From Chlamydiae bacterium Ga0074140 (GTDB lineage: Bacteria > Chlamydiota > Chlamydiia > Chlamydiales > Rhabdochlamydiaceae): a DNA stretch of 64,000 nt. Location: assembly GCA_001464115.1 (NCBI GenBank), contig LNES01000006.1, positions 1-64,000 of the forward strand, written 5' to 3'. Positions 54,524 to 62,525 of the stretch are shown here, piece after piece; position 1 is the first letter of the stretch; every line of letters starts with the position of its first letter. The translations under genes were made by a program, and so were the position numbers. The notes beneath the pieces are model-generated. The model saw only the letters and a list, made by a program, of their open reading frames with translations, was not told where the DNA came from and searched no databases.

Positions 54524-55423
54524 TTGTTTTTTAGTGGTATCCAACAAGAAATTCAAGCCAAAAATCCGCGTGCGCAGAGCCCAATTAGGCAGTATTTACG
54601 CATTAGACTAGATAAAACTGGTGTAAAACTCTTTGCTTTTGACCACCTTTCTTCTATGCTTTCTTCCCTTATGCTAGAGCTAAACCTACATCAAAATCCA
54701 AAGAGAGCCGTCTATTCCAGGATTTCAAATCCCGTTCGCAAAGCGGGCTATCTATTCGCGCTCTGCGCAACAAATCCCCTCTATTCAAAGCACAAACAAT
54801 TGTTAGGAGGGGTTTTAGATATGCTAGACGGTCTCGAATATCATATAGGCAAGATACGAACTTATGAAAAAGCTGCTTGCAGATTCATAGCTAACCTACA
54901 CGCCCTGAGCAAAACGAAAGAACCTTTTAACTTAACAACTTTATCAAGAAGAGCTAATCACCACTTAGCAGTACATGAAGCGGTGGCATATATTGGTCGT
55001 CTTGGACAGCTGTGCGTTTTTTTTGAGTCAAAATGGTTTAGCGATGTCACCGGAAAGACCAATATAGCACTTAAAATACCATCGATTTTAGCTCTAATGC
55101 CTCTGCGAAATAAACATTCTGCGCACAGACAACAAGACGATCCGCGAAAAGATGACTGCAGCAGCCTGGGTTTTAATGAATTTGGATTAAAGCACTGCTT
55201 GGTAGGATTCAGAGAAGAACCTAAGAATATAAACATCCAATACTCTTTCCCAACCAAACAACGGCACTCTCTCCTCAAGGGTCACCATCCTTCTCCAGTT
55301 CCCGACATAGAACACTTAGGAGAGAATAATAACATTATCATTTTTACTCCGACCAAAATTCATCAGAAAGTAGTAAACGAAGCCATGACCCTTCTTGAGC
55401 TGTTTTTTGGATTTCAGCCGTAA
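54524..55423 (+). CDS. Unknown protein with HEPN-like motif
   Basis: 299 residues if TTG 54524 is used; the true start may be later. The protein is largely helical. LMPLRNKHSAHRQQ at 192-204 contains Arg195-x5-His201 with RN after the Arg, as in the Rx4-6H active motif of HEPN ribonucleases. No overall family match. It is the first gene downstream of ssrA, a common integration spot, and the surrounding genes look accessory. HEPN membership is a hypothesis. Confidence 0.55.
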   Translation: MFFSGIQQEIQAKNPRAQSPIRQYLRIRLDKTGVKLFAFDHLSSMLSSLMLELNLHQNPKRAVYSRISNPVRKAGYLFALCATNPLYSKHKQLLGGVLDMLDGLEYHIGKIRTYEKAACRFIANLHALSKTKEPFNLTTLSRRANHHLAVHEAVAYIGRLGQLCVFFESKWFSDVTGKTNIALKIPSILALMPLRNKHSAHRQQDDPRKDDCSSLGFNEFGLKHCLVGFREEPKNINIQYSFPTKQRHSLLKGHHPSPVPDIEHLGENNNIIIFTPTKIHQKVVNEAMTLLELFFGFQP

Positions 55424-55706
55424 CCTCTTTTTGATTACGTACCACCAATTCTAGATGTAACCCTCAGAGGAATCTTGTCACACGCTAATGTTTCATATGC
55501 GCAAAAAAGTGATATTTTTTCTTAAACTACGCAAATACTGCGCAATTTCCAACGAAACCCATCGTTTCCCACCTTATTTTCAAGGAGTTACCTCTCTATT
55601 CTCTGATGGAAAATCAAGCTCGTTTAACAAGATTTTGTTTTTCTCGATTTTTATAATTTACAAACATATCATCTATCCAGATTTAGATTAAAAATAGATT
55701 ATTTTA
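55424..55706. other. A/T-rich intergenic stretch
   Basis: No convincing gene. A 67-codon frame at 55488-55691 lacks a ribosome site and reads as low-complexity aromatic residues. The composition is more A/T-rich than the core genes, in keeping with an acquired region. Confidence 0.5.
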
Positions 55707-55964
55707 ATGAATAAATTATTTTGTTTTTCTGGAATTTTTATTTTAGTTCAGGCTGCGTTACTTGGATGGGATGGCTATGACTACAATTCTGGAGAATACA
55801 TTGAAATCGAAAAAGGCAATCTAGTGCGCCGATATAAAGACATCGAAGTATATCACTACGGCGATGGAACCTATCACGATGAAGAGGTCCAAGGATTCGA
55901 AGGCGATGAATTAGAAACTTACGACTATAACACGGGTGAATTTCACTATTACGACATGGATTAA
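55707..55964 (+). CDS. Small secreted acidic protein (DUF5334-like)
   Basis: 85 residues with a signal peptide ending near QAALLG. The mature part repeats a Y-D-Y-(N/G)-(S/T)-G-E/T pattern: GYDYNSGEY, HYGDGTYHDEEV, TYDYNTGEFHYYD. It resembles the small DUF5334 family found in Legionella and other host-associated bacteria. Likely extracytoplasmic. First of a run of three secreted proteins. Confidence 0.7.
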   Translation: MNKLFCFSGIFILVQAALLGWDGYDYNSGEYIEIEKGNLVRRYKDIEVYHYGDGTYHDEEVQGFEGDELETYDYNTGEFHYYDMD

Positions 55965-55979
55965 CTAAGAGGAAATGAC

Positions 55980-56261
55980 ATGCTTAAATATGCGAAACAT
56001 GGGATGTTAAGCGGCGCAGTTTTGATTACAACGCTCTTTTCCACAAGCGCGTTGAGCGCTGCTCCCAACAAAGCTTATGAGTCTAAGTCCCACTCAACAA
56101 AAGCCTACAGCAAAAAGGCATACTCAAAGAAAGCTCCTTATGCGGGTTATGGTCAAAGCAGTAAAGTCAATGGTCGTTCAAAAACGAAAATAGTTTCAGG
56201 ACACACGAAAAAAACGGCAAAAGGGTACATCTATGTGAATCCCTATGCAAGAAGTGAATAA
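55980..56261 (+). CDS. Small secreted basic protein
   Basis: 93 residues, GAGGAA site before ATG 55980. Signal peptide ends at LSAAP (about residue 28). The mature part is Lys/Ser/Tyr-rich with repeated KAYSKKAYSKKAPY, and ends in KIVSGHTKKTAKGYIYVNPYARSE, a short motif found in many small secreted bacterial proteins. Fifteen bases after the acidic protein; likely co-expressed and perhaps binding it by charge. Confidence 0.7.
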   Translation: MLKYAKHGMLSGAVLITTLFSTSALSAAPNKAYESKSHSTKAYSKKAYSKKAPYAGYGQSSKVNGRSKTKIVSGHTKKTAKGYIYVNPYARSE

Positions 56262-56269
56262 CTGGACAA

Positions 56270-56989
56270 ATGCATAAAATCGTAGCTCTTATTTCAGGCC
56301 TCAGTTTTGTCCTTCTAGCTTCCTGTACGAAGTATCGATGTTTTGATGTAAAAGTTGATTCGATCTGTAGCACTTCAGCTAACCAGAAAAAGGCCTACGT
56401 TCTTTTGCCTGGCAATAAAGATGGCAAGATTAATGATTTACAATTTCAGGAATTTGCTGCCTATACTGACAAAGCCTTGCAAGCTCAGGGCTTCAAAAAA
56501 GCATCCAAGATTGATGACGCTGAAGTGGCAATTCTCTTATGTTACGGCATAAGTGACCCGAAGTACTATGAATACACATACTCTGTGCCAGTGTGGGGAC
56601 AAACTGGTATCGCTTCTTCCAAAAGCAGCGGAACCGTCAACCGCTTTGGAAATTCGGTTTCCTTTTCAGAAAACACTTCATACACTCCTAGTTATGGAAT
56701 TGTTGGATCCTCCACGCGTGTCAGCGCTGGGGTTGCGTTTGCTAGATACCTAGTCGTTAGTGGAATAGATCTTGAGCAATTCAAAAAGTCTGGAAAAATT
56801 GAAGATGCCCAAGAACTCTGGTCTACAAAGGCCAATAGCGTCGGAGAATCGGGAGACCTTAGGGAAATATTCCCCGTTTTGTTAATTGCTTCGCAAAAGC
56901 ACATTGCGGGCAACACCGGAAAACAGATTTCTTATTCCATTAAAGAAGACAAGAAACTATCCGAACGACTAAAGACGCTAAAGGGCTAG
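56270..56989 (+). CDS. Lipoprotein, DUF4136-like
   Basis: 239 residues with a lipobox LLASC (Cys19). YVLLPGNKDGKINDLQFQEFAAYTDKALQAQGF and AEVAILLCYGISDPK fit the DUF4136-type pattern of outer membrane lipoproteins. A Gly/Ser-rich middle follows. It starts eight bases after the small basic protein, so the three genes probably form one transcript. Confidence 0.75.
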   Translation: MHKIVALISGLSFVLLASCTKYRCFDVKVDSICSTSANQKKAYVLLPGNKDGKINDLQFQEFAAYTDKALQAQGFKKASKIDDAEVAILLCYGISDPKYYEYTYSVPVWGQTGIASSKSSGTVNRFGNSVSFSENTSYTPSYGIVGSSTRVSAGVAFARYLVVSGIDLEQFKKSGKIEDAQELWSTKANSVGESGDLREIFPVLLIASQKHIAGNTGKQISYSIKEDKKLSERLKTLKG

Positions 56990-57020
56990 GGGCACCACCT
57001 CGTCATTACGCGAGCTCATC

Positions 57021-57632
57021 ATGACACCAGAAGAAATTGTAAATCTTTCGCTCTCAACTCTAACTTTTGCTTACAATCTCCACTTTGCGACCTTCAAAAA
57101 TAAAACTGTTCAAGATATTCACATAACCAACCAAATATTAGACGGATCAATTCAAGCCTCGGATGATTTCGCAATTTTAACAAACAACTGCGTCCTCTCG
57201 TTATTTTTAGCTCATGCCATTTCCTTGCATGAATCATTAAAAGAACACTCAAAGGAACTTAATCGGGATCACAAGTCACCCGCCGATTTACTATGGCCAA
57301 TCCGACAGTTTGTTGAAGAACTACGGCATGCTCATGCACACCCCAAGGGATTGAGATTTGTGTGGGATGCCAACAAAGGAAAGAAATCATCGCATACGTT
57401 CCAAATTCAGCTTCCCGTTATTAAAACTTCAAAGGGAACACAATATGATCCAAACTCAGCCAATATGCGCAAATTTTTATGTAATGTAATGCCTGGGCAG
57501 GAATGTCAGATGAGTGGAACCTTCTTACTAGAAATCATGATTTTCTCTTTTCATATTAGAGAAATAGTGAAATTTCGAGAAAAGTCAACCTGCGATGAGT
57601 TCTTAAAAAAATTCGAATCGTCCTGGAAGTAA
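57021..57632 (+). CDS. Unknown helical protein with Rx4H motif
   Basis: 203 residues. IRQFVEELRHAHAHPKGLRF at 95-114 includes Arg102-x4-His107, again HEPN-like. No known family. It converges with the rhuM gene eight bases away and follows the lipoprotein by 31 bases. If HEPN, it would be a ribonuclease toxin or defence component; this is not shown. Confidence 0.55.
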   Translation: MTPEEIVNLSLSTLTFAYNLHFATFKNKTVQDIHITNQILDGSIQASDDFAILTNNCVLSLFLAHAISLHESLKEHSKELNRDHKSPADLLWPIRQFVEELRHAHAHPKGLRFVWDANKGKKSSHTFQIQLPVIKTSKGTQYDPNSANMRKFLCNVMPGQECQMSGTFLLEIMIFSFHIREIVKFREKSTCDEFLKKFESSWK

Positions 57633-57640
57633 CGTAAATT

Positions 57641-58678
57641 CTACGTTTTAAGATCAATGGCTTCAGATTCTACCGCTAGAGCTTTTAGGTTCTTGGCTTT
57701 TTCTTGAAGAGTTTCCAGCAAGGCCATGTCTTCATTATCTGCTCGCAGTTGTTCCTCAGAGCGCCTTCTCTGATCAAATTCTTCGTAGCGCTCTAGGGCA
57801 AGTGCTTCTGCAACTTGGGCGGAGACTTTGCCGGCATGCTCAAGAAGATCCTTCTCGTTGAAGGAGAGGAAGGCGTCGAGCTTTTGCTCCCATTCAGCCA
57901 TCGTCACTGTTTTGCGGCGCTTTGCCTGGCTTTCTGCATAGTCGAGATACATCACGACAACTGCATTCAACTCCTCAAGCTCTGCTTGCTCGAGATAGTT
58001 TTTGGCTATCGTAACATCCTGCTGTCGCACTCGACTCCCCTTCCAGCTTTTAAGTCCCATGTTGGACGACTTTGGATCCGCGCGTTCGACAATGATTTCA
58101 GCAGCTGTATGATGAGTGGTTGCCCACAGCATCTTATTTTGAACTTTCTTAAAGAAAAGCTGCGCCTCATCACTCTTGGAATCGTAGTCGACAGCTGTGG
58201 CATAGATATCTCGCACCTTCTGGTAAAAGCGCTTTTCGGAGGCTCGAATCTCGCGAATGCGCTCAAGCCATTCGTCAAAATAATCCCAAGGCGTTGGTTC
58301 CTTGAGCCGCGCATCATCCATCACAAAGCCTTTAACAAGGTACTCTTGAAGGATCGTCGTAGCCCATTTGCGGAATTGAATGCCACGCGGAGAACGCGTT
58401 CGATAACCTACTGAGAGGACCAGATCAAGGTTATAATGAATCACCTCGTAGAGCTTGCCATCAGTGGCAGTTTGTCGGAATTTCCGACAAACTCGTTCTG
58501 GATCTAGCTCTCCGTCTCCAAAAATCGCGCTTATGTGCTCTGCGATTGTGGAACGCCCCTTTCCAAAAAGTTCGGCAATTTCAGCCTGTGTTAACCAAAC
58601 AGTCCCATCATGGGTTCTCAACTGGATCGAAGTTGTTCCATCCTCTGTGCTGTAGAGGATGATTTCCCCATCTGCCAT
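57641..58678 (-). CDS. RhuM family protein
   Basis: 345 residues from ATG 58678 (GAGGT six bases upstream). The N-terminal helix-turn-helix-like part (TVWLTQAEIAELFGKGRSTIAEHI) and YEVIHYNLDLVLSVGYRTRSPRGIQFRKWA are the RhuM hallmarks, followed by FYQKVRDIYATAVDY and HTAAEII. RhuM proteins occur in pathogenicity islands and near restriction systems; biochemical role unknown. Intact, unlike the remnant at 59587. Confidence 0.9.
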   Translation of the reverse strand: MADGEIILYSTEDGTTSIQLRTHDGTVWLTQAEIAELFGKGRSTIAEHISAIFGDGELDPERVCRKFRQTATDGKLYEVIHYNLDLVLSVGYRTRSPRGIQFRKWATTILQEYLVKGFVMDDARLKEPTPWDYFDEWLERIREIRASEKRFYQKVRDIYATAVDYDSKSDEAQLFFKKVQNKMLWATTHHTAAEIIVERADPKSSNMGLKSWKGSRVRQQDVTIAKNYLEQAELEELNAVVVMYLDYAESQAKRRKTVTMAEWEQKLDAFLSFNEKDLLEHAGKVSAQVAEALALERYEEFDQRRRSEEQLRADNEDMALLETLQEKAKNLKALAVESEAIDLKT

Positions 58679-58690
58679 GCTCGACCTCAC

Positions 58691-58998
58691 TAAACATAAA
58701 TTTAGGAGAAGTTAGCCGAAATAGGAAAGTTCTTCCAGTCGAAAATAGAGATCAAAGAAGTCTGTAAGCGATTTGCAGAAAACTGTGCATTGTCGCTGCA
58801 CGGTTTTGCATATAGCCATGCATATGAGAAAGGGGTGATTGCACGGTGTTTTGCTTTGCAAAACAGAGCGAGATCGCCGGCCCGGCAGACTCGGGCATCG
58901 CCTGTAGCAAGAGGGCTTCTCCCCATCGCAAAAAATAATGACAAAAGGCACATATTAGGCCAGACTATGATGCAGAAAACGAAAATACATTCAGAGGG
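58691..58998. other. 308-base gap with family-D repeat
   Basis: Between the divergent rhuM and the small antitoxin-like gene. It holds the family-D palindromic repeat at 58842-58928 and no supportable gene. Confidence 0.6.
58842..58928 (+). repeat. Dispersed palindromic repeat, family D, copy 2
   Basis: Shares with 54391-54487 the TGTTTTGC...GCAAAACAG hairpin, CGAGATCGCC and CCCGGCAGAC in the same order and orientation. The 3' part differs. Same-strand copies 4.4 kb apart bracket the secreted-protein/HEPN-like/RhuM block. Confidence 0.7.
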
Positions 58999-59199
58999 AT
59001 GATGAAAAAAAGCAGAAAATCTGCGCGAGAAAAACTCGATCGTGAAGAGAATGACCTCCTCTCCTCTTTTGAAAAAGGCGAATGGAAAACAGTAACCAAT
59101 ATTAAAAAAGAAAAATCGCATGCTCGAAAAGCTGCAGCAAAAACAACGCTTATTGCCAGCGTTTTATATAAATATGCTGCAGGACATTTGGCTCTCTAA
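58999..59199 (+). CDS. Short antitoxin-like protein (BrnA/CopG-type N-terminus)
   Basis: 66 residues (ATG 59002 also possible; GAGGG upstream). The sequence EENDLLSSFEKGEWKTVTNIKKEKSHARKAAAKT matches the N-terminal half of many CopG/BrnA-like antitoxins, which then continue into a ribbon-helix-helix. Here the RHH part is missing and the tail is YKYAAGHLAL. It may be a truncated gene or a short antitoxin form. No BrnT-like toxin is adjacent. Confidence 0.55.
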   Translation: MMKKSRKSAREKLDREENDLLSSFEKGEWKTVTNIKKEKSHARKAAAKTTLIASVLYKYAAGHLAL

Positions 59200-59224
59200 T
59201 CTTTCCTGTTCGGCAGAGGATACA

Positions 59225-59545
59225 ATGAGTTGTACGCAAGCAAAAATAGATTTTCTGGTTACGCAAATGAAAGAAGCTGGAAGCATTCGCGCCAAAAAGA
59301 TGTTTGGCGAATATGGAATCTATTGCGATGAGAAGATCGTTGCCTTAGTTTGCGATGATCAATTGTTCGTCAAGCCCACACAGGCTGGAGAAGAGTTTAT
59401 AGGAGAAGTAGTGGAAGGCTTTCCCTACCCGAAAGCAAAGCCCTATTTTCTCGTTCCGGAAAAGAAGTGGGAAGATAAGAATTGGCTTGCAGAACTGATT
59501 CGGCTAACGGCAGCAGAACTCCCGGCTCGGAAGAAAAAGTTCTGA
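59225..59545 (+). CDS. TfoX N-terminal domain protein
   Basis: 106 residues; start placed at ATG 59225 since the family begins here. RAKKMFGEYGIYCDEKIVALVCDDQLFVKPT followed by PYPKAKPYFLVPEKKWED is the TfoX-N pattern, without the C-terminal TfoX domain. Members are single-domain proteins of uncertain function; full TfoX regulates competence. Confidence 0.9.
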   Translation: MSCTQAKIDFLVTQMKEAGSIRAKKMFGEYGIYCDEKIVALVCDDQLFVKPTQAGEEFIGEVVEGFPYPKAKPYFLVPEKKWEDKNWLAELIRLTAAELPARKKKF

Positions 59546-59586
59546 ACGCATCTTACCATCTTTCAATTCGTTGGGTGATCCTTATC

Positions 59587-59793
59587 TTAAAAGTGCAAGA
59601 TATTCGTTATTTGAACTTGTAAGTAATCCTTACTGGTTGCCCCCATTTCACCTTCTTTGCTCACGTAAATATCGCTTATATGCAAGGTTACGTTCTGCGG
59701 AGTGATTTGAAAAAGATCGGCTATTTCCATAAGCGTTAACCAAACAGTTCCTCCCATGGCTTTGAGCTGGATGGATGTTTGACCGTCAAAAAG
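59587..59793 (-). pseudogene. Remnant of a RhuM-family gene (N-terminal part)
   Basis: The minus-strand frame is open from 59793 to a stop at 59587-59589. It reads QTSIQLKAMGGTVWLTLMEIADLF, then QNVTLHISDIY and SKDYLQVQITN, which is the N-terminal part of RhuM. The segment is cut at its upstream end by a stop and lacks any body of the protein. A separate intact rhuM lies 1 kb away, but its sequence differs, so this is an old or independent copy. Confidence 0.75.
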
Positions 59794-60813
59794 TTAAACG
59801 GAAATTACGACCTTGCCGATGTGCTTTTGAGATTCGAGATGACGATAGGCCTCTTTAGCTTGTGAAAACGAAAAGACTTTGTCGATTGCGGGCTTGAGTT
59901 TTGTTGCTTCTACGGCGCGCATGAGGGCTTTCAGCTCTTCGTGAGATTCCATGAAAATTCCTCGAATCTGAATTTGGCGAGAGAGAAGATCACGAATAGA
60001 GATGTTAGCGTGCTGTCCAGAAAGGACGCCGATGACTCCAACGCGCGCGCTATAATTGCAGATGGGCAGAGTTTGCGCTAACATATCACCGCCAGCGACG
60101 TCGACTACCACGTCAACGCCTTCACCGTTTGTAATGTTCTTGATTTGGGCGGTCCAATCGCTTTCTCGATAGTTAACGGTTGCGGTGACTCCGAATGTTT
60201 TTTTTACGAAGCTCGCCTTTTCTGGGGAGGATGTGGTCATAATTGTTCTTGCGCCTAACGATTTTGCGAGTTGTGCGGCAAAAATAGAAACACCACCGGT
60301 TCCTTGTAGGAGGACCCATTCACCTGGGCGTGTTTTACCATGCGTTACCAGCGCCGCCCAAGCGGTAAGGCCTGCTATCGTAAATGTAGAGGCCTCCTGA
60401 AAATTGAGATGGTCTGGAACTTTCACGAGGGCGCCAGCTGGGTAGATGATCTCTTCTGCCAAAACGCCATCCACGCCCATGCCGCCAACGAAGGTTTTCG
60501 CCCAAGAGGCGCGCATTTTTCCCGCTGGATAATGTCTAAAGGGAGCGTTTAATACTCTATCGCCCTCCTTCAGTTCGGTAACATTTTTGCCGATTGCTTT
60601 TACGATCCCAGCCATATCTGAAAGAGGAATGAAGGGGGCTTGCTGTGAATTGTTATACTGATATTGTCCTCTTACAACCATCAGGTCTCTGTAATTTAAA
60701 GACCAGGCTTGAGGGGCTACTACTACTTCGTCATCCTTGGGGTTGTTCAGAGAATTCCGTTCGACCAGTTGGATCGCATCAATACCCTTTCCATTGACCA
60801 AGTAGTGTTTCAT
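59794..60813 (-). CDS. NAD(P)-dependent alcohol dehydrogenase-like (MDR superfamily)
   Basis: 339 residues from ATG 60813 (GGGGAGA site). MDR layout without catalytic zinc ligands at the usual positions: NYRDLMVVRGQY, PLSDMAGIVKAIGKNV, TFTIAGLTAWAALV and the Rossmann loop LLQGTGGVSIFAAQLAKSLGA. Closest in type to quinone oxidoreductase/ zinc-less dehydrogenases. Substrate unknown. The stop is directly next to the RhuM remnant. Confidence 0.9.
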   Translation of the reverse strand: MKHYLVNGKGIDAIQLVERNSLNNPKDDEVVVAPQAWSLNYRDLMVVRGQYQYNNSQQAPFIPLSDMAGIVKAIGKNVTELKEGDRVLNAPFRHYPAGKMRASWAKTFVGGMGVDGVLAEEIIYPAGALVKVPDHLNFQEASTFTIAGLTAWAALVTHGKTRPGEWVLLQGTGGVSIFAAQLAKSLGARTIMTTSSPEKASFVKKTFGVTATVNYRESDWTAQIKNITNGEGVDVVVDVAGGDMLAQTLPICNYSARVGVIGVLSGQHANISIRDLLSRQIQIRGIFMESHEELKALMRAVEATKLKPAIDKVFSFSQAKEAYRHLESQKHIGKVVISV

Positions 60814-60896
60814 AAGATGATCTCCCCACCATTCCCGTATCTTCAAAAAATTGATGGCAGCATAACTGAAGGCGATGGATCTTTCGATCTTTTTTC

Positions 60897-61424
60897 TTAA
60901 GAGACCATCTTTAACAGCGCTGTGACAGTGTTCCAGTTTCTTGCTGTGGCCCTGACACCGATCAATCTCTCTGCTCCAGCTGCCAATTTTGAACGACCAA
61001 TGCCATCAGGAGCGTAGAGATAGAAGACTTTTCCGATGAGTTGGAATCTCTCACTTGCCGATTTTATCCGATTCAACGCTTCAAAATCTGGCTGCTTTGG
61101 ACTCTTAGCAAGAAAGTAGAGGTGGAGATATTTCGGGTGATCTGTGGGGAAGGGATTAGCATCGATCGCCTCTTTAAACTCTTCGAGATTTAGCACCATA
61201 ATATCTGGCTCAAACCCATGATTGCTTTTAATGGCTTTGGCGATCTCTTGAGAGAGGCTTTCTGTTTTAGAGCGAGAAGCTTTAAACAAAACATTTCCGC
61301 TTTGAATATAGGTTTTCACGTCGACGCAGCCCTTAGCTTCCAGTATCTCGGTCAAGGTTTTCATAGATATGGCATTCTTCCCTCCGACATTGATGCCACG
61401 GAATAAAGCTATGAAAGTTACCAT
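60897..61424 (-). CDS. DUF1697 family protein
   Basis: 175 residues; ATG 61424 has a GGAGG site. FIALFRGINVGGKNAISMKTL, YIQSGNVLF and the C-terminal VTARNWNTV-type box (VRATARNWNTVTALL) are the DUF1697 signature. Function unknown. Lies 83 bases upstream of the dehydrogenase on the same strand. Confidence 0.93.
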   Translation of the reverse strand: MVTFIALFRGINVGGKNAISMKTLTEILEAKGCVDVKTYIQSGNVLFKASRSKTESLSQEIAKAIKSNHGFEPDIMVLNLEEFKEAIDANPFPTDHPKYLHLYFLAKSPKQPDFEALNRIKSASERFQLIGKVFYLYAPDGIGRSKLAAGAERLIGVRATARNWNTVTALLKMVS

Positions 61425-61533
61425 CGAGTGAGCCTCCAAATCCAACACGCTACTGGAGGTTTTATACCATTCTCAAATGAAACTCGAAATTGGAAATTTG
61501 ACAAATTCAAAGAGGCGGTCATACGCTGAGTGC

Positions 61534-62412
61534 ATGAAGTTTCGGAAGTCGTTGTTGCTGTCGTTTTTTCTTTTATGTGCACTCCCATCTCTTTATCCAG
61601 TATCTCTTGCGGAGCGCTTCAAGCAAAGTGGCTATGTAGAAATTTGCGATGAGACGCATGGAACGGATGTGTTCGGCTCTCTTTATGCGCGCTTCGATGC
61701 GCTCATCGAATTTCTTCAAACGAATCCCGTCTGGGCACAAAAATTATACGTCGCAAAGGAGCGTTTTATCCGAACGAAGGATAGAAGCTTCTACTCCACA
61801 GATTTTTTTGGTTTCTACGACGAGTCTGAAAGAGAAGGAAGAAATCAGATATCTTTCTATTACTCGACGCATTTCCATGAATTTATTTGCTCACACTACT
61901 CAGAATTCAACCTGGTTCCAGAAATTACCTGTTTTTTTCAGGCCTGTCTTGAGATCCAAAAATCATACGGAAATCTATGCGCTGCGGCGGCAGCTGAATT
62001 GGGAATAGAAGCGATTTTCGCTTCGTCATCTGGACACGCCCCTATCCTTTTCAAGGTGGTTAAATATCTTCCCTCCTATGTCGCCATAAGGCCTCATTAC
62101 GATGGGGCGGCATTCTCTCTTTTTCTCGACAGCACAGACAATCAATCTCTTCTTCTTTCTCCATATAAATCTTCGTTCACGATCGATGATTTTTTTTCTC
62201 CTCCAAGAGAATTTCCTAGAGGACGCAATCAAAATTCTATCCTACTTATTCCAGGAGTGTTTCTAACTGAATTTTCCATTCAGCCAACGCCGCACATTGT
62301 CGTGCAAAGCGGTCAAACCAGATATGCAACAATCGCATTCGCCATGAGGCCTAACTACACTCCTCATCAAAGCAAACACTCCCCGCTTCCCAGCTTCAGA
62401 GACAATCTCTGA
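61534..62412 (+). CDS. Secreted 2-oxoglutarate/Fe(II) oxygenase-like protein
   Basis: 292 residues from ATG 61534, which starts a signal peptide (about 1-24); the frame extends 19 codons upstream without a ribosome site. In the C-terminal half RPHYDGAAFSLFLDS (His188, Asp190) looks like the HxD iron site, and PTPHIVVQSGQTRYATIAF supplies the distal His254 and Arg263 for 2-oxoglutarate. Spacing fits isopenicillin-N-synthase-type oxygenases. Export would be unusual as the cosubstrate is cytosolic; it may act in the host or be an inactive fold. Confidence 0.6.
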   Translation: MKFRKSLLLSFFLLCALPSLYPVSLAERFKQSGYVEICDETHGTDVFGSLYARFDALIEFLQTNPVWAQKLYVAKERFIRTKDRSFYSTDFFGFYDESEREGRNQISFYYSTHFHEFICSHYSEFNLVPEITCFFQACLEIQKSYGNLCAAAAAELGIEAIFASSSGHAPILFKVVKYLPSYVAIRPHYDGAAFSLFLDSTDNQSLLLSPYKSSFTIDDFFSPPREFPRGRNQNSILLIPGVFLTEFSIQPTPHIVVQSGQTRYATIAFAMRPNYTPHQSKHSPLPSFRDNL

Positions 62413-62525
62413 ATTAAACGTGAGGAGATCCTAGGGGATTCCGCGTTTAATTCGGAGAATGTCTCTTAGACCTTGAATAATTTTTTTGAAGGCAATAGGA
62501 TGACCAAAAAAATCAGAGATCTTTC

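Noticed and set aside
55488..55691. 67-codon frame
   Set aside because: No ribosome site, low-complexity aromatic sequence, and no family similarity; treated as intergenic.
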